Positions 1-9,660 are shown, counted from the first letter of the stretch. The stretch: DNA of 44,104 nt from Moraxella sp. (GCA_030525705.1 JAUNEE010000007.1:1-44104); one strand, 5' to 3'. The notes: a model not told the origin generated them from the letters alone. Numbers and translations are program-made.

Positions 1-298
1 ATGCACGAACCGCAGACTCACGACCTGGTCCTGGACCTTTTACCAAGACATCAATGTTTTTCAAGCCATATTCTTGTGCAGTTTTACCTGCAACTTCAGC
101 CGCAACCTGTGCAGCAAATGGCGTTGATTTACGTGAACCACGGAAGCCTTGTCCACCTGAGGTGGCCCAAGCCAATGCATTACCTTGACGATCGGTAATG
201 GTTACAATGGTGTTATTAAAAGACGCATGAATATGGGCGATACCTTCAGATACCGAACGACGAGCCACTTTTTTGCGGCTACGAGTGTCTTTTGCCAT
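1..298 (-). CDS. rpsK: 30S ribosomal protein S11 (uS11), 3' part cut off by window edge
   Basis: Reading leftward from an ATG at 298 gives a protein beginning [14 protein letters not shown] and containing the uS11 stretches [22 protein letters not shown] and, at the window edge, [12 protein letters not shown]. About 99 codons are present; S11 is usually near 129 residues, so roughly 30 C-terminal residues lie outside. S11 sits on the 30S platform and helps form the mRNA exit channel with S7 and S18. It follows rpsM by 20 bases in the same direction, the alpha-operon order (rpsM-rpsK-rpsD-rpoA-rplQ), so rpsD and rpoA are expected just beyond position 1. Confidence 0.97.
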   Translation of the reverse strand, partial: MAKDTRSRKKVARRSVSEGIAHIHASFNNTIVTITDRQGNALAWATSGGQGFRGSRKSTPFAAQVAAEVAGKTAQEYGLKNIDVLVKGPGPGRESAVRA

Positions 299-318
299 CT
301 TTTAGCTTCCTAAGTTAG

Positions 319-675
319 TTACTTTTTAATTGCTTTGCGTGGACCTTTACGGGTACGCGCGTTAGTTTTAGTGCGTTGGCCATTAACAGGCAGACCACGA
401 CGGTGACGAAGACCGCGATAGCAACCCAAATCTACCAAACGCTTAATGTTCATTGAAACTTCACGACGAAGGTCACCTTCAACAGTGTAGTTTGCAACTT
501 CTGCACGAACAGCATCCAGTTGTGAATCATCTAACTGACCAATTTTGGTAGTTTCAGCGATACCAACAGTTGCTAAGATTTTCTTAGCAGTGGTACGACC
601 GATACCAAAAATATAAGTTAGCGAAATCACAGCGTGTTTGTTGTCCGGAATGTTTACACCGGCAATACGAGCCAT
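319..675 (-). CDS. rpsM: 30S ribosomal protein S13 (uS13)
   Basis: 118 residues starting [16 protein letters not shown], with the helix-two-turn-helix region [14 protein letters not shown] and the basic tail [20 protein letters not shown] that reaches into the decoding region and contacts tRNA. Length and both ends match the family. A GGAG Shine-Dalgarno lies about 8 bases before the ATG. This is the first gene of the alpha operon: a 117-base gap separates it from rpmJ and holds a good promoter (see 757-785). In E. coli the alpha-operon leader is the target of S4 repression; whether that applies here is inference. Confidence 0.98.
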   Translation of the reverse strand: MARIAGVNIPDNKHAVISLTYIFGIGRTTAKKILATVGIAETTKIGQLDDSQLDAVRAEVANYTVEGDLRREVSMNIKRLVDLGCYRGLRHRRGLPVNGQRTKTNARTRKGPRKAIKK

Positions 676-756
676 TCATTCTCTCCGTTAACACGTAGAT
701 TTTTCTACTTTTGGTAAACACGCCACTTTTTTAAATGACGTGACAACAAGTAGCGG

Positions 757-785
757 ATTTTAACATATCCGCCAGTTTATTTCAA
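757..785 (-). promoter_or_regulatory. Alpha-operon promoter upstream of rpsM
   Basis: On the minus strand TTGAAA (785-780) and TAAAAT (762-757) are separated by 17 bases, giving a predicted start near 750 and a leader of about 75 bases before rpsM. The -35/-10 interval overlaps a short inverted repeat (GCGGAT ... ATCCGC). The leader can fold CACGTCA with TGGCGTG and GTAGA with TCTAC. Position at the spc/alpha junction matches where E. coli has its alpha promoter. Confidence 0.6.
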
Positions 786-792
786 GTGCCAA

Positions 793-909
793 TTAACCTT
801 GACGTTGTTTATGTCTTGGTTCTGCACTGCAAATCACAAGAACTTTTCCTTTGCGACGAACAATCTTGCAGCTGCCGCAAATTTTCTTGACTGATGCTTG
901 AACTTTCAT
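793..909 (-). CDS. rpmJ: 50S ribosomal protein L36 (bL36), zinc-binding form
   Basis: A 38-residue ORF beginning [19 protein letters not shown], stop TAA at 795-793. Cys11, Cys14, Cys27 and His33 are in the places of the zinc ligands of the C+ form of L36, so this copy should need zinc. It lies 23 bases after secY, the standard secY-rpmJ-rpsM order. L36 binds 23S rRNA near the L6/L16 region late in 50S assembly. The C-terminal RHKQRQG is canonical, so identification is secure despite the size. Confidence 0.95.
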   Translation of the reverse strand: MKVQASVKKICGSCKIVRRKGKVLVICSAEPRHKQRQG

Positions 910-932
910 AAGAATACTCCAAAAATAACCAG

Positions 933-2270
933 TTATCGTGGTGACTGAATTAGGGTTTGATCATGATATTGATGGGTCATCAAATGGGCTTGTATCTGCG
1001 AGATAAAATCCATAATCACCACCACCATAATCAATAGCGATGCCCCGCCTAACTGAAACGGCACGCCAAATGATGACTGAGCAATCATTGGCATAAGACA
1101 GATAACAGTCATGTACATCGCCCCAATAAAGGTTAGGCGATTTAATACAAAATCCAAATAACGCTGAGTGTTTTGACCTGGACGAATCCCCGGAATATAA
1201 GCACCGCTACGTTTTAAATTTTCTGACACTTCTCTTGGGCTAAATACCAAGGCGGTATAAAAATAGCAAAAGAAAATAATCATGACTGCAAATAGCATCA
1301 AATACAGCGGTCTACCTGGAGAAAGCAACAAAGATACCGTTTGTAAAAACGATTGGAAAGGTGTTGGATTGGTCGCTGCAACCGCCCATTGCCCTAAGCT
1401 TGCTGGCAGCAAAAGCAAAGAGCTGGCGAAAATTGCAGGAATAACACCTGCCATGTTGATTTTTAAAGGCAAATGAGACTGCTGCTGTGCGTAAACTTTT
1501 CTGCCCTCTTGTTGCTTTTGAGCATAGTTGACAGGGATACGACGTTGAGCACGCTCTATATACACAATGCCCGCTGTAACCATCAAGGCAATGACCGCAA
1601 AAATAAATACAATAATCAAGTCTGAACCCTGACCATAACGCTCAAAAATTTGAGCAATCATACCAGGCATACCCGATACGATGCTAGCAAAAATCAACAT
1701 AGAAATGCCGTTACCAACACCGCGTTCGGTAATTTGTTCACCCAGCCACATCAAGAACATTGCACCAGCAACCAAAGAGGTTACTGCAGGTATATAAAAT
1801 GCCAAACCAGAGCTTAGTGTCAAACCTTGAGCAATAAGACCCGTAGACATTACAATGGCCTGTAAAAACGCCAATGCTAACGTACCCTGACGTGTGTATT
1901 TGTTTAATGTGCGTCGCCCTGCCTCACCATCTTTTTTTAATGATTCTAAAGACGGAATGACAGCCGATAACATCTGCACTACAATCGATGCAGAGATATA
2001 AGGCATAATCCCAAGCGCCATAATTGACATACGCTCCAAAGCACCACCTGAAAACATATTAAACATGCCCAAGATGGTGTTTTGGCTACCGTCAAAAAAT
2101 TGTGCTAAGCTAATAGGGTTCATGCCTGGAACAGGAATGTGCGAGCCTAAGCGGTAAACAACCAACGCGCCCATCAAAAATAGCATACGATTCCAAAGCT
2201 CATCATACTTATGAATGAAAGCCAAAGGATTTAAAGGAATGCCTGATTTTGCCGTTGATTGCTTAGACAC
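933..2270 (-). CDS. secY: Protein translocase subunit SecY
   Basis: 445 residues with about ten hydrophobic segments; conserved pieces include HIPVPGMNP, the pore region [20 protein letters not shown], the C4 loop [12 protein letters not shown] and C5 loop [22 protein letters not shown] that contact SecA and ribosome. SecY forms the SecYEG channel in the inner membrane; its partner secG is also in this window at 20922. The start codon is GTG at 2270, five bases after the rplO stop, chosen because GAGGAG lies 8 bases upstream and the next residues ([17 protein letters not shown]) match the cytosolic N-terminus of the family. Low-level translation coupling with rplO is likely. Confidence 0.98.
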   Translation of the reverse strand: MSKQSTAKSGIPLNPLAFIHKYDELWNRMLFLMGALVVYRLGSHIPVPGMNPISLAQFFDGSQNTILGMFNMFSGGALERMSIMALGIMPYISASIVVQMLSAVIPSLESLKKDGEAGRRTLNKYTRQGTLALAFLQAIVMSTGLIAQGLTLSSGLAFYIPAVTSLVAGAMFLMWLGEQITERGVGNGISMLIFASIVSGMPGMIAQIFERYGQGSDLIIVFIFAVIALMVTAGIVYIERAQRRIPVNYAQKQQEGRKVYAQQQSHLPLKINMAGVIPAIFASSLLLLPASLGQWAVAATNPTPFQSFLQTVSLLLSPGRPLYLMLFAVMIIFFCYFYTALVFSPREVSENLKRSGAYIPGIRPGQNTQRYLDFVLNRLTFIGAMYMTVICLMPMIAQSSFGVPFQLGGASLLIMVVVIMDFISQIQAHLMTHQYHDQTLIQSPR

Positions 2271-2275
2271 TTAAC

Positions 2276-2716
2276 TTACTCCTCAACGCTACCGCCAGCT
2301 GCTTCGATTGCAGCTTTAGCACCTTTAGTGACTTTTACACCCTTAAAGGTCAGCTTGCGTGAAATCTCGCCTGACAAAATAATTCTAGCACGTTTTTTAT
2401 CACCACGAACAATGTTCGCAGCTTTCAAAGTCTCCAAAGAAACAACGTCGCCTTCAATTTTGTTTAACTCAGACAAACGAACTTCTGCAGTTTCCATTGC
2501 CAATTTTGAAGTAAAACCAAATTTAGGCAAGCGGCGATAAATTGGCATTTGACCGCCTTCAAAACCCGCTGGAATGCTAGAGCCAGAACGTGAAGTTTGA
2601 CCTTTAACACCACGGCCACCTGTTTTGCCCAAACCTGAGCCAATACCACGGCCACGACGTTGTGCAGTCTTTTTTGCACCCAATGCTGGGGCAAGTTCAT
2701 TTAGCTTAAGACCCAT
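2276..2716 (-). CDS. rplO: 50S ribosomal protein L15 (uL15)
   Basis: 146 residues. The glycine/arginine-rich N-terminal extension [20 protein letters not shown], which threads into 23S rRNA, is followed by [18 protein letters not shown] and a globular C-terminal half ending [12 protein letters not shown]. Its ATG overlaps the rpmD stop codon (TAATG), so the two are translationally coupled. Length is that of the bacterial family (about 144-150). Late 50S assembly protein. Confidence 0.98.
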   Translation of the reverse strand: MGLKLNELAPALGAKKTAQRRGRGIGSGLGKTGGRGVKGQTSRSGSSIPAGFEGGQMPIYRRLPKFGFTSKLAMETAEVRLSELNKIEGDVVSLETLKAANIVRGDKKRARIILSGEISRKLTFKGVKVTKGAKAAIEAAGGSVEE

Positions 2717-2895
2717 TACACTTCCTCCACTTTAACCATGTAAATTACACGATTAACCATGCCACGAGTTGATGGAGTATCTTCCACTTCAACGGTGTGA
2801 CCAATACGACGCAAACCCAATCCACGCAGACAAGCCTTATGGCTTTCTAGGCGATGAGAACTTGACTTGGTCTGAGTAACTTTCATTTTTTTCAT
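2716..2895 (-). CDS. rpmD: 50S ribosomal protein L30 (uL30)
   Basis: A 59-residue ORF beginning [20 protein letters not shown] and containing [20 protein letters not shown] and [16 protein letters not shown], the complete short bacterial L30 fold. It sits between rpsE and rplO as in other gammaproteobacterial spc operons; the stop shares a base with the rplO start. Two in-frame ATGs (codons 1 and 4) could start it; the first is 17 bases from the rpsE stop, and ATG4 (MKVTQTKS) gives the commoner N-terminus, so the true start may be 3 codons later (2886). Confidence 0.93.
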   Translation of the reverse strand: MKKMKVTQTKSSSHRLESHKACLRGLGLRRIGHTVEVEDTPSTRGMVNRVIYMVKVEEV

Positions 2896-2912
2896 CGTAA
2901 CTCACCTATCTC

Positions 2913-3413
2913 TTAGCCCAAAATTTCTTCAACAGTTTTGCCACGCTTAGCAGCAACTTTCTCTGGAGAAGACATATCACGCAAGCCTTTGAAAGTTGCC
3001 TGTACAACGTTGGCAGCATTGGTTGAACCATAGCACTTCGCCAATACGTTTTGTACGCCAGCCACTTCAAGTACTGCACGCATCGCACCACCAGCAATAA
3101 CCCCTGTACCTTCAGAGGCAGGTTGCATATATACTTTTGATGCACCGTGACGAGCATTGATTGGGTGTTGCAAGGTTGTACCGTTTAAATCTACGGTAAT
3201 CATATTGCGTTTGGCAGCTTCTAGGGCTTTTTGAATGGCGGCAGGTACTTCACGAGCTTTACCACGACCAAAACCTACGCGACCGTTACCATCACCAACC
3301 ACGGTCAAAGCAGTGAAAGAAAAAATACGACCGCCTTTTACAACTTTAGCGACACGGTCTACGGCAACCAATTTCTCTACCAAACCATCAGTTTGTTGTT
3401 CTACTTTTGCCAT
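2913..3413 (-). CDS. rpsE: 30S ribosomal protein S5 (uS5)
   Basis: 166 residues. The N-terminal S5 domain has the diagnostic [37 protein letters not shown]; the C-terminal part carries [37 protein letters not shown]5 lines the mRNA entry channel and affects decoding fidelity; the spectinomycin-binding loop is around residues 20-30 (KVVKGG), with no obvious resistance change visible. It follows rplR by 2 bases. Confidence 0.98.
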   Translation of the reverse strand: MAKVEQQTDGLVEKLVAVDRVAKVVKGGRIFSFTALTVVGDGNGRVGFGRGKAREVPAAIQKALEAAKRNMITVDLNGTTLQHPINARHGASKVYMQPASEGTGVIAGGAMRAVLEVAGVQNVLAKCYGSTNAANVVQATFKGLRDMSSPEKVAAKRGKTVEEILG

Positions 3414-3415
3414 GA

Positions 3416-3766
3416 TTAAAACTCCAATCCGTTTTCACGAGCAGCGTCAGCCAAAGCTTTAACGCGGCCATGATATTTAAAACCACTACGGTCAAAAGCA
3501 ACTTTGGTAACACCAACGGCCTTTGCACGCTCTGCAATCAATGCACCGACTGCTTTAGCAGCGTCGATGTTGCCAGTCGCACCTGAACGCAATGAGGCAT
3601 CTAAAGTAGAGGCTTGCGCCAACACTTGACCGCCAGTTGCAGAAATTACCTGTGCGTAGATATGACGTGGTGTGCGAGTAACTGTTAAACGCTCAACACC
3701 CAAATGACGAATGTGCGCACGAGTTTTCTTTGCTCTGCGAAGACGTGCTGTTTTTTTATCAAACAT
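3416..3766 (-). CDS. rplR: 50S ribosomal protein L18 (uL18)
   Basis: 116 residues: basic N-terminus [20 protein letters not shown], then [16 protein letters not shown] and the C-terminal signature [26 protein letters not shown], all typical of bacterial L18, which recruits 5S rRNA to the central protuberance together with L5. It lies between rplF (12 bases) and rpsE in standard order. Nothing odd is visible. Confidence 0.98.
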   Translation of the reverse strand: MFDKKTARLRRAKKTRAHIRHLGVERLTVTRTPRHIYAQVISATGGQVLAQASTLDASLRSGATGNIDAAKAVGALIAERAKAVGVTKVAFDRSGFKYHGRVKALADAARENGLEF

Positions 3767-3778
3767 GATTACCCACCT

Positions 3779-4312
3779 TTACTTTTTCTTGGCTTCTTTA
3801 CGAAGAACAACTTCATCGCTATAGCGAACACCTTTACCTTTGTAAGGTTCTGGCGGACGATAACCACGAATATCAGCCGCTGCTTGACCAAGCTTTTGCT
3901 TATCCATTGATTTTAGGACAATTTCAGTTTGGCTTGGTGTTTCTGCAGTCACACCAGCAGGCAATTCATACTCGATTGGGTGTGAATAACCCAAGCTTAG
4001 ATTTAACTTACTGCCAGCTGCTTGAGCACGATAACCAACGCCGATTAACTGCAAGCGACGCTCAAAGCCTTCGCTGACGCCTTTCACCAAGTTGTTTAGC
4101 AAGGCACGCACAGTACCTGTATGCATCCACGCTTCTTTTGTATCAGCTACAGGAGAGACAGTTACCACACCATCTTCTTGTTTTAGCTCGACCAAATCAT
4201 GCAGGCGCAAAGACAAAGAACCATTCTTGCCCTTAACTTCAACCTGCTGACCGTTCAAAGTAACACTAGTGCCAGCTGGCAAGGTTACTGGGGCTTTAGC
4301 CACACGAGACAT
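3779..4312 (-). CDS. rplF: 50S ribosomal protein L6 (uL6)
   Basis: 177 residues, two repeated RNA-binding-like domains; starts [17 protein letters not shown] and ends with the L6 signature [25 protein letters not shown]6 sits near the GTPase centre at the base of the L7/L12 stalk. Unlike its neighbours it is separated from the preceding gene (rpsH) by 164 bases carrying a perfect palindrome and a promoter, so rplF-rplR-rpsE-rpmD-rplO-secY-rpmJ may be partly transcribed independently of the first half of the spc operon. Confidence 0.98.
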   Translation of the reverse strand: MSRVAKAPVTLPAGTSVTLNGQQVEVKGKNGSLSLRLHDLVELKQEDGVVTVSPVADTKEAWMHTGTVRALLNNLVKGVSEGFERRLQLIGVGYRAQAAGSKLNLSLGYSHPIEYELPAGVTAETPSQTEIVLKSMDKQKLGQAAADIRGYRPPEPYKGKGVRYSDEVVLRKEAKKK

Positions 4313-4400
4313 AGGAAATCCTCAAAAATAAAAACATACCAAAGCAAGAATCGCTCTGGTTTCTACAAAATCTACTTTCTAAATAAATAAAAAGCTATTT

Positions 4401-4441
4401 ATTATAACACAAATAATCCTTGGCGTAAACCAAGGATTATT
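4401..4441 (-). promoter_or_regulatory. Internal spc-operon promoter overlapping a perfect palindrome
   Basis: Between rpsH and rplF a 12-bp perfect inverted repeat (AATAATCCTTGG at 4412-4423, CCAAGGATTATT at 4430-4441, 6-base loop) lies on a minus-strand promoter: TTTACG (4429-4424, exactly the loop) and TATAAT (4406-4401) with 17-base spacing. Predicted start near 4394, 82 bases before rplF. As RNA the palindrome is a strong hairpin without a following U-run, so it is not a standard terminator; as DNA it could be an operator over the -35. Confidence 0.55.
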
Positions 4442-4476
4442 AAAATTATCAGCACGCAACAGCGTTCTGATAAAAA

Positions 4477-4875
4477 TTATGCTACCAAAGCAATTACTTC
4501 ACCACCGATACCAGCAGCACGCGCAGCACGATCACTCATAATGCCTTTGCTAGTAGAGATAATAGCAACACCTAAGCCTTGCTTAACACTTGGCAGCTCG
4601 TCTTTGCTACGATACTGGCGCAGACCAGGACGGCTGTAACGCTTTAGCTGCTCAATAACACCTTTGCCTTGATAATATTTTAGCTCAATCGCCAAAGTTT
4701 TTTTGCCGTTTTCGCCTTCTGATACAGTAGCAGAAGCCAAATAACCTTCAGCTACCAACAAGTCAGCAATAGCCTTGCGTAGCTTAGAAGCAGGCATTTC
4801 AACCGCTGCTTTGTTTCTTGATTGTGCGTTGCGAATGCGAGTTAGCATATCAGCAACAGGATCTTGCATACTCAT
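4477..4875 (-). CDS. rpsH: 30S ribosomal protein S8 (uS8)
   Basis: 132 residues beginning [22 protein letters not shown] and ending with the S8 signature [33 protein letters not shown]8 binds helix 21 of 16S rRNA and in E. coli is the translational repressor of the spc operon by binding mRNA at rplE; here it is followed by an unusual gap with its own promoter, which would uncouple downstream genes from repression acting upstream. Start at MSMQDP agrees with E. coli. Confidence 0.98.
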   Translation of the reverse strand: MSMQDPVADMLTRIRNAQSRNKAAVEMPASKLRKAIADLLVAEGYLASATVSEGENGKKTLAIELKYYQGKGVIEQLKRYSRPGLRQYRSKDELPSVKQGLGVAIISTSKGIMSDRAARAAGIGGEVIALVA

Positions 4876-4885
4876 TGCTTACTCC

Positions 4886-5191
4886 TTACCAGCTTGCTTT
4901 CTTAACGCCAGGCACATCGCCTTGCATCACACGTTCACGTAGCTTGTTACGTGAAAGACCAAATTTGCGGAAATAGCCATGTGGACGACCTGTCAAACCA
5001 CAACGGTTACGTAAACGCACAGGTGATGCGTTACGTGGCAGGGCTTGCAAAGCCAACATAGCGTCCATACGCTCTTCATCACTAACATTAATATCGCTAA
5101 TGATTTCTTTTAGCTTTGCACGCTTTTCGGCATACTTAGCAACAGTCTTTTCGCGTTTTAGTTCGCGATTAATCATGCTTTTCTTAGCCAT
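4886..5191 (-). CDS. rpsN: 30S ribosomal protein S14 (uS14), zinc-independent long form
   Basis: 101 residues starting [20 protein letters not shown], with [28 protein letters not shown] near the C-terminus. The long form with only a single cysteine in that region lacks the CXXC pairs of the zinc-binding short S14, so it is the C- type. It sits 9 bases from rplE and 10 from rpsH. S14 binds the 30S head late in assembly. Confidence 0.98.
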   Translation of the reverse strand: MAKKSMINRELKREKTVAKYAEKRAKLKEIISDINVSDEERMDAMLALQALPRNASPVRLRNRCGLTGRPHGYFRKFGLSRNKLRERVMQGDVPGVKKASW

Positions 5192-5200
5192 AACTTATCC

Positions 5201-5737
5201 TTATCTAAATGGGAAGCCAAATGCTTTCATCAAAGCACGACCTTGGTCATCATTGGCAGCAGTCGTTGTAATGGTGATATCCAAGCCACGAATACGGTCA
5301 ATTTTATCAAAATCTACTTCAGGGAAAACGATTTGCTCTTTAATACCCAAAGAGTAGTTACCACGGCCATCAAAAGCTTTTGCTGAGAAACCACGGAAGT
5401 CACGAATACGCGGAATGGCAATGGCAATAAGACGATCCAAGAATTCGTACATTTGGTCGCCACGCAAAGTAACTTTGCAACCGATTGGCCACTCTTCACG
5501 AATTTTAAAACCAGCCACTGATTTACGTGCTTTTGTAATAACAGGCTTTTGACCTGCAATGACAGTCATATCTGCCAAAGCACCCTCAAGCAATTTTTTG
5601 TCTTGTGCTGCACCACCTACACCCATATTTAAAGTGATTTTGGTGATTTTTGGCACTTGCATGACATTTTTCAAGCCTAGCTCATCTTTGATTTGCTGCT
5701 TTAGTTTGTCATTGTATAAAGTTTTTAATCTTGCCAT
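5201..5737 (-). CDS. rplE: 50S ribosomal protein L5 (uL5)
   Basis: 178 residues. [21 protein letters not shown] and the family motif [21 protein letters not shown] lead to the L5 signature [32 protein letters not shown]; the C-terminus [26 protein letters not shown] is typical. With L18 it anchors 5S rRNA and touches P-site tRNA. In E. coli the start of this gene is the S8 repressor target; a matching RNA fold around the rplX-rplE junction was not demonstrated here. Confidence 0.98.
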   Translation of the reverse strand: MARLKTLYNDKLKQQIKDELGLKNVMQVPKITKITLNMGVGGAAQDKKLLEGALADMTVIAGQKPVITKARKSVAGFKIREEWPIGCKVTLRGDQMYEFLDRLIAIAIPRIRDFRGFSAKAFDGRGNYSLGIKEQIVFPEVDFDKIDRIRGLDITITTTAANDDQGRALMKAFGFPFR

Positions 5738-5757
5738 TACTGTATACCCTTAGTCTC

Positions 5758-6072
5758 TTATGCAGTCGCCACTACTTCACCAGTAGAACGGTAAATGCGT
5801 TGTTTAACGCCGTCCTTAATCTGGTAAGCAACACGGTCTGCTTTTTGGGTTGCTGCGTTAAAAATCGCAACATTTGAAATGTGTAAAAATGCTTCTTGCT
5901 TAACAATACCACCTTCTTTGCCTAACATTTGGTTTGGCTTTTGGTGCTTGGTAACAATATTGATGCCTTCTACTTTTACACGGTCTGCTTTCACCGCCAA
6001 AATTGTGCCTTGCTTGCCTTTATCTTTGCCAGCAATTACAACCACGGTGTCGCCTTTGCGTAACTTTGCCAT
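5758..6072 (-). CDS. rplX: 50S ribosomal protein L24 (uL24)
   Basis: 104 residues with an N-terminal KOW motif, RKGDTVVVIAGKDKGKQGTIL, then VEGINIVTKHQKPNQMLGKEGGIVKQEAFLHISNVAIF, the bacterial L24 pattern. L24 is one of the two assembly-initiator proteins of the 50S subunit. Lies between rplN and rplE with 20-35 base gaps, normal for this operon. Confidence 0.98.
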   Translation of the reverse strand: MAKLRKGDTVVVIAGKDKGKQGTILAVKADRVKVEGINIVTKHQKPNQMLGKEGGIVKQEAFLHISNVAIFNAATQKADRVAYQIKDGVKQRIYRSTGEVVATA

Positions 6073-6107
6073 AAGATTTCTCTCAATTAATTCCTGTATT
6101 TAAACAG

Positions 6108-6476
6108 TTACAGTACCTCGGGAGCTAGGGAAACAATTTTCATAAATTGTTCGCCGCGCAACTCACGAGTTACTGGTCCAAAAATACGAGTTGCAATCGG
6201 TGCTTTGTTATTGTTCAAAATAACAGCTGCATTGTCGTCAAAACGCAATACAGAACCATCTGGGCGGCGTACACCTTTTTTGGTACGAACAACCACAGCG
6301 TTCATCACATCGCCCTTTTTCACACGACCACGAGGAATCGCTTCTTTTACTGTAACTTTAATAATGTCGCCGACAGACGCGTAACGGCGATGAGAACCGC
6401 CCAATACTTTGATGCACATAACACGCTTGGCACCACTGTTGTCTGCAACTTCCAGCATTGTTTCAGTCTGAATCAT
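6108..6476 (-). CDS. rplN: 50S ribosomal protein L14 (uL14)
   Basis: 122 residues: [27 protein letters not shown] opening and the signature [35 protein letters not shown] in the middle; ends [13 protein letters not shown]14 contacts 16S rRNA through bridges B5 and B8 and binds the silencing factor RsfS. It is the first gene of the spc operon; the preceding 106-base gap carries a good promoter. Confidence 0.98.
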   Translation of the reverse strand: MIQTETMLEVADNSGAKRVMCIKVLGGSHRRYASVGDIIKVTVKEAIPRGRVKKGDVMNAVVVRTKKGVRRPDGSVLRFDDNAAVILNNNKAPIATRIFGPVTRELRGEQFMKIVSLAPEVL

Positions 6477-6512
6477 CGCATTAACTCCGCTAATGTCTTA
6501 ATTTGTCATAAT

Positions 6513-6575
6513 GACGGTTTGTTTTAGGCAAACCAAAAGATTGGCTATTATAACAACAAACCGTCAAAATTGCAA
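6513..6575 (-). promoter_or_regulatory. spc-operon promoter with flanking inverted repeat at the S10/spc boundary
   Basis: Minus-strand TTGCAA (6575-6570) and TATAAT (6552-6547), 17-base spacing, predicted start near 6540 and a leader of about 64 bases before rplN. Inverted repeat GACGGTTTGTT (6513-6523) / AACAAACCGTC (6555-6565) encloses the -10. The place corresponds to the S10/spc operon junction of E. coli. Read-through RNA from rpsQ would form an 11-bp stem with a 31-base loop. Confidence 0.6.
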
Positions 6576-6582
6576 TTTTATC

Positions 6583-6846
6583 TTAAATTTTTACCGCACT
6601 TTCAACCACATCTACCAAAGTCCAAGATTTGGTTTTTGAAATTGGACGGGTTTCTTTGATGCGGACAATGTCGCCTTCTTGACAAACATTGTTTTCATCG
6701 TGAACTTTTAGTTTGGTAGAACGGCGAACTTGCTTGCCATATCTTTGGTGACGGATTTGGCGTTCAATTAGCACCACAATGGATTTGTCCATTTTGTTGC
6801 TAACGACTTTACCAGTCAAAACACCGACTTCTTGTGTGTCGCTCAT
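6583..6846 (-). CDS. rpsQ: 30S ribosomal protein S17 (uS17)
   Basis: 87 residues, OB fold; [43 protein letters not shown] and [25 protein letters not shown] are the family hallmarks. Early 30S assembly protein binding the 16S 5' domain. Its start overlaps the rpmC stop by four bases (ATGA), so the two are coupled. It is the last gene of the S10 operon. Confidence 0.98.
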   Translation of the reverse strand: MSDTQEVGVLTGKVVSNKMDKSIVVLIERQIRHQRYGKQVRRSTKLKVHDENNVCQEGDIVRIKETRPISKTKSWTLVDVVESAVKI

Positions 6847-7040
6847 ACATCACCCCTTTGCTTTTCGTTAATCAAAGTCAAAATTTTGGCAATCGTACGG
6901 CGATTGTTTTTGACTTCGTGAGTTTGTCCAAGCTGACCTGTTGCTTTTGCCATACGCAAACGAAACGCATCAAGTTGCTTTTCATCAAGCAACACAGCCA
7001 ACTCTTCTAAGGATTTTGCTCGTAATTCGCTTGTTTTCAT
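6843..7040 (-). CDS. rpmC: 50S ribosomal protein L29 (uL29)
   Basis: 65 residues, two-helix protein: [61 protein letters not shown]29 lies at the polypeptide exit and with L23 forms the docking site for trigger factor and SRP. Overlaps rplP by one base (TAATG) and rpsQ by four, a tightly coupled trio. Confidence 0.97.
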   Translation of the reverse strand: MKTSELRAKSLEELAVLLDEKQLDAFRLRMAKATGQLGQTHEVKNNRRTIAKILTLINEKQRGDV

Positions 7041-7453
7041 TACATAATCGTCCGTTTAACAATGGTGGTTTTGAAAGGTAGCTTAGCTGCCGCTAGGGTC
7101 AACGCCTCAGTCGCTAGCTCATCGCTTACACCTTCAATCTCATACAACATTTTGCCAGGTTTAATTTCGCAAACCCAGTACTCGACTGGACCTTTACCTT
7201 TACCCATACGAACTTCTAGGGGTTTTTCGGTAATTGGTTTGTCTGGGAATACACGAATCCAAATTTTACCGCCACGCTTGATACGGCGAGTAATGGTACG
7301 ACGAGCCGCTTCAATTTGACGGGCGGTCATACGACCACGACCGATGGATTTTAGACCGATTTGACCAAAGGCAACGGTATTGCCACGCTGGGCAAGACCT
7401 GTGTTACGCCCTTTGTGCATTTTACGGAACTTGGTTCTTTTTGGTTGTAACAT
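7040..7453 (-). CDS. rplP: 50S ribosomal protein L16 (uL16)
   Basis: 137 residues beginning [21 protein letters not shown], with the L16 signatures [21 protein letters not shown] and [25 protein letters not shown]16 organises the A site of the peptidyl transferase centre; the conserved arginine near residue 81 that YcfD/RoxA hydroxylates in E. coli falls in the region RMGKGKG. Three bases separate it from rpsC. Confidence 0.98.
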   Translation of the reverse strand: MLQPKRTKFRKMHKGRNTGLAQRGNTVAFGQIGLKSIGRGRMTARQIEAARRTITRRIKRGGKIWIRVFPDKPITEKPLEVRMGKGKGPVEYWVCEIKPGKMLYEIEGVSDELATEALTLAAAKLPFKTTIVKRTIM

Positions 7454-7456
7454 AGC

Positions 7457-8188
7457 TTACCCCTTGTCCGAATTACGGCGGCTATTTGTACGACCACGGC
7501 GTTTTGGCGCACGAGTCTTATCTTCCGCAACTGGATTATAAACACTGTTCATACCGTCTAGGATTTCGCCACGGAAAATCCACACTTTCACACCAATGGT
7601 GCCATAGGTGGTTTCGCCACGAGCGGTTGCATAGTCAATGTCAGCACGCAAAGTATGTAGCGGCACACGACCTTCACGATACCATTCGGTACGAGCAATT
7701 TCAGCACCGCCCAAACGACCAGACAACTCAACTTTGATACCACCAGCACCTGCACGCATTGTATTTTGAACAGCACGCTTCATCGCACGGCGGAACATCA
7801 CACGGCGTTCTAGCTGGCTTGCAATCCCTTCGGCAACCAAACGAGCATCCAAATCAGGCTGGCTAATTTCTTGAATGCTAACTTGGGCTGGCACACCCAT
7901 CAATTTTGACAATTCTTTTTGCAAAGACTCAACGCCTTCACCTTTTTTGCCAATGATGATACCAGGACGAGCAGTATGAATGGTAACTTTTGCTGCACCT
8001 GTTGGGCGTTCAATGGCAATTTTACTAACCATTGCACCTTCTAGGCTCTTGTTTTTGTACAAGAAATCACGAACTTGAAAGTCGTTTAGCAAAAATTCTT
8101 TATATTGTTTTGGATTGGCGTACCAGTTGGCGTTATGTTGTTTGATTACGCCAAGACGGATACCAATTGGATGAACTTTTTGACCCAT
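7457..8188 (-). CDS. rpsC: 30S ribosomal protein S3 (uS3)
   Basis: 243 residues. [25 protein letters not shown]-terminus, KH type II domain with the GXXG loop in [14 protein letters not shown] (about residues 75-90), and C-terminal domain [23 protein letters not shown]. The tail after residue 213 is basic ([16 protein letters not shown]). S3 is at the mRNA entrance and has helicase activity with S4 and S5. Length is slightly above E. coli S3 (233), mainly from the basic tail. Confidence 0.98.
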   Translation of the reverse strand: MGQKVHPIGIRLGVIKQHNANWYANPKQYKEFLLNDFQVRDFLYKNKSLEGAMVSKIAIERPTGAAKVTIHTARPGIIIGKKGEGVESLQKELSKLMGVPAQVSIQEISQPDLDARLVAEGIASQLERRVMFRRAMKRAVQNTMRAGAGGIKVELSGRLGGAEIARTEWYREGRVPLHTLRADIDYATARGETTYGTIGVKVWIFRGEILDGMNSVYNPVAEDKTRAPKRRGRTNSRRNSDKG

Positions 8189-8190
8189 AA

Positions 8191-8520
8191 TTATTCCCCT
8201 ACTTTAACGGTAATGTGGCAAGTGCGTTTGCTGATACGGTCAGCACGACCCTTGGCACGGGGCATAATACGCTTCAAAGTAATACCTTCATCAACATAAA
8301 TGGTAGAAACACGCAAGGTGTCAATATCCAAACCGTTGTTATGTTCAGCGTTTGCAATCGCTGATTGTAGGCATTTTTTAACCAATTTAGCACCTTTTTT
8401 GTTGCTAAAGGTCAAAATGTCTAAAGCACGCTCAATTGGCTTACCACGAACTTCGTCCGCAACCAATCTTACTTTTTGTGCCGAAATAGCGGCACCACGT
8501 AATTTTGCAGTTACTTCCAT
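8191..8520 (-). CDS. rplV: 50S ribosomal protein L22 (uL22)
   Basis: 109 residues. [36 protein letters not shown] starts the globular domain; the beta-hairpin loop that lines the exit tunnel and macrolide site is in [26 protein letters not shown]. No deletion like the erythromycin-resistance deletions is seen in MPRAKGRA. Two bases from rpsC. Confidence 0.98.
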   Translation of the reverse strand: MEVTAKLRGAAISAQKVRLVADEVRGKPIERALDILTFSNKKGAKLVKKCLQSAIANAEHNNGLDIDTLRVSTIYVDEGITLKRIMPRAKGRADRISKRTCHITVKVGE

Positions 8521-8529
8521 GGTAGCACC

Positions 8530-8805
8530 TTATTTCTTAGACTTCTTATCAACACCGTGACCACGATAGTTACGGGTTGGAGCGAATTCACCTAATTTAT
8601 GACCTACCATTTGCTCGCTCACGATGACTGGCACATGAGTGCGACCATTGTGAACAGCGATGGTTAGGCCTACCATTTGGGGTAGAATCATTGAACGACG
8701 TGACCAAGTTTTAATCGGCTTACGGTTATTTGTTTCTACAGCATCTTCAACTTTAGCAAACAAATGTGCGTCAATGAATGGACCTTTTTTCAATGAACGA
8801 GGCAT
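8530..8805 (-). CDS. rpsS: 30S ribosomal protein S19 (uS19)
   Basis: 91 residues, starts [20 protein letters not shown] and has the signature [33 protein letters not shown]19 binds the 30S head with S13. Ordinary length, ordinary position between rplB and rplV. Confidence 0.98.
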   Translation of the reverse strand: MPRSLKKGPFIDAHLFAKVEDAVETNNRKPIKTWSRRSMILPQMVGLTIAVHNGRTHVPVIVSEQMVGHKLGEFAPTRNYRGHGVDKKSKK

Positions 8806-8821
8806 GAAATTCTTCCTTCAA

Positions 8822-9649
8822 TTATTTCTTGGCACGACGGCGACGGATAATCATACTGTCAGTACGCTTATTAGAACGAGTCTTAAGACCCTTAGCTTTC
8901 TGACCCCATGGGCTGGTTGGGTGCTTACCGAAGTTACGACCCTCACCACCACCGTGTGGGTGGTCAACAGGGTTCATCGCCGTACCACGAACGGTAGGAC
9001 GAACACCACGCCAGCGTGCTGCACCTGCTTTACCTAGTGATTTTAGGTTATTTTCAGTATTAGACACTTCGCCAATCACCGCACGGCAATCTGCATGGAT
9101 ACGGCGAGTTTCGCCAGAACGCAAACGCACGATGACATAGGCACCATCTTTACCCAACAATTGAACCGCAGCACCTGCAGAACGTGCGATTTGCGCACCC
9201 TTGCCGATTTTTAGCTCAATGTTGTGAATGGTAGTACCAACAGGAATATTTTTAAGTGGCAAGCAGTTACCCAAACGAATTGGTGAACCTTCGCCTGATT
9301 GCACTTGGTCGCCCACAGCCAATTTCTTTGGCGCGATGATGTAACGACGCTCACCATCTGCATACTTAAGCAACGCAATGTGTGCAGTACGGTTTGGATC
9401 GTACTCGATACGCTCAACAACCGCTGGAATGCCGTCTTTATTGCGTTTGAAGTCAATCAAACGGTAGTGTTGTTTATGACCGCCACCAATATGACGCGTG
9501 GTAATGCGACCATTGTTATTACGACCACCAGTTTTAGCTTTTGATTCAACAAGCGGTGCATAAGGACGACCTTTATAAAGGTGTGGATGCACAACTTTTT
9601 CAACAAAGCGGCGACCTGGTGAGGTAGGTTTTGCTTTTACGATAGGCAT
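8822..9649 (-). CDS. rplB: 50S ribosomal protein L2 (uL2)
   Basis: 275 residues with OB and SH3-like domains; [25 protein letters not shown] near residue 210-235 is the conserved peptidyl-transferase-proximal loop, including the histidine of [10 protein letters not shown]-terminus [20 protein letters not shown] is typical. L2 is needed for subunit association and peptide bond formation. Confidence 0.98.
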   Translation of the reverse strand: MPIVKAKPTSPGRRFVEKVVHPHLYKGRPYAPLVESKAKTGGRNNNGRITTRHIGGGHKQHYRLIDFKRNKDGIPAVVERIEYDPNRTAHIALLKYADGERRYIIAPKKLAVGDQVQSGEGSPIRLGNCLPLKNIPVGTTIHNIELKIGKGAQIARSAGAAVQLLGKDGAYVIVRLRSGETRRIHADCRAVIGEVSNTENNLKSLGKAGAARWRGVRPTVRGTAMNPVDHPHGGGEGRNFGKHPTSPWGQKAKGLKTRSNKRTDSMIIRRRRAKK

Positions 9650-9660
9650 TTTTGGTATCC

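Noticed and set aside
4401-4441. Reading the rpsH-rplF palindrome as a Rho-independent terminator
   Set aside because: The stem is strong but no T-run follows on the transcribed strand, and essential genes of the same operon lie just downstream.
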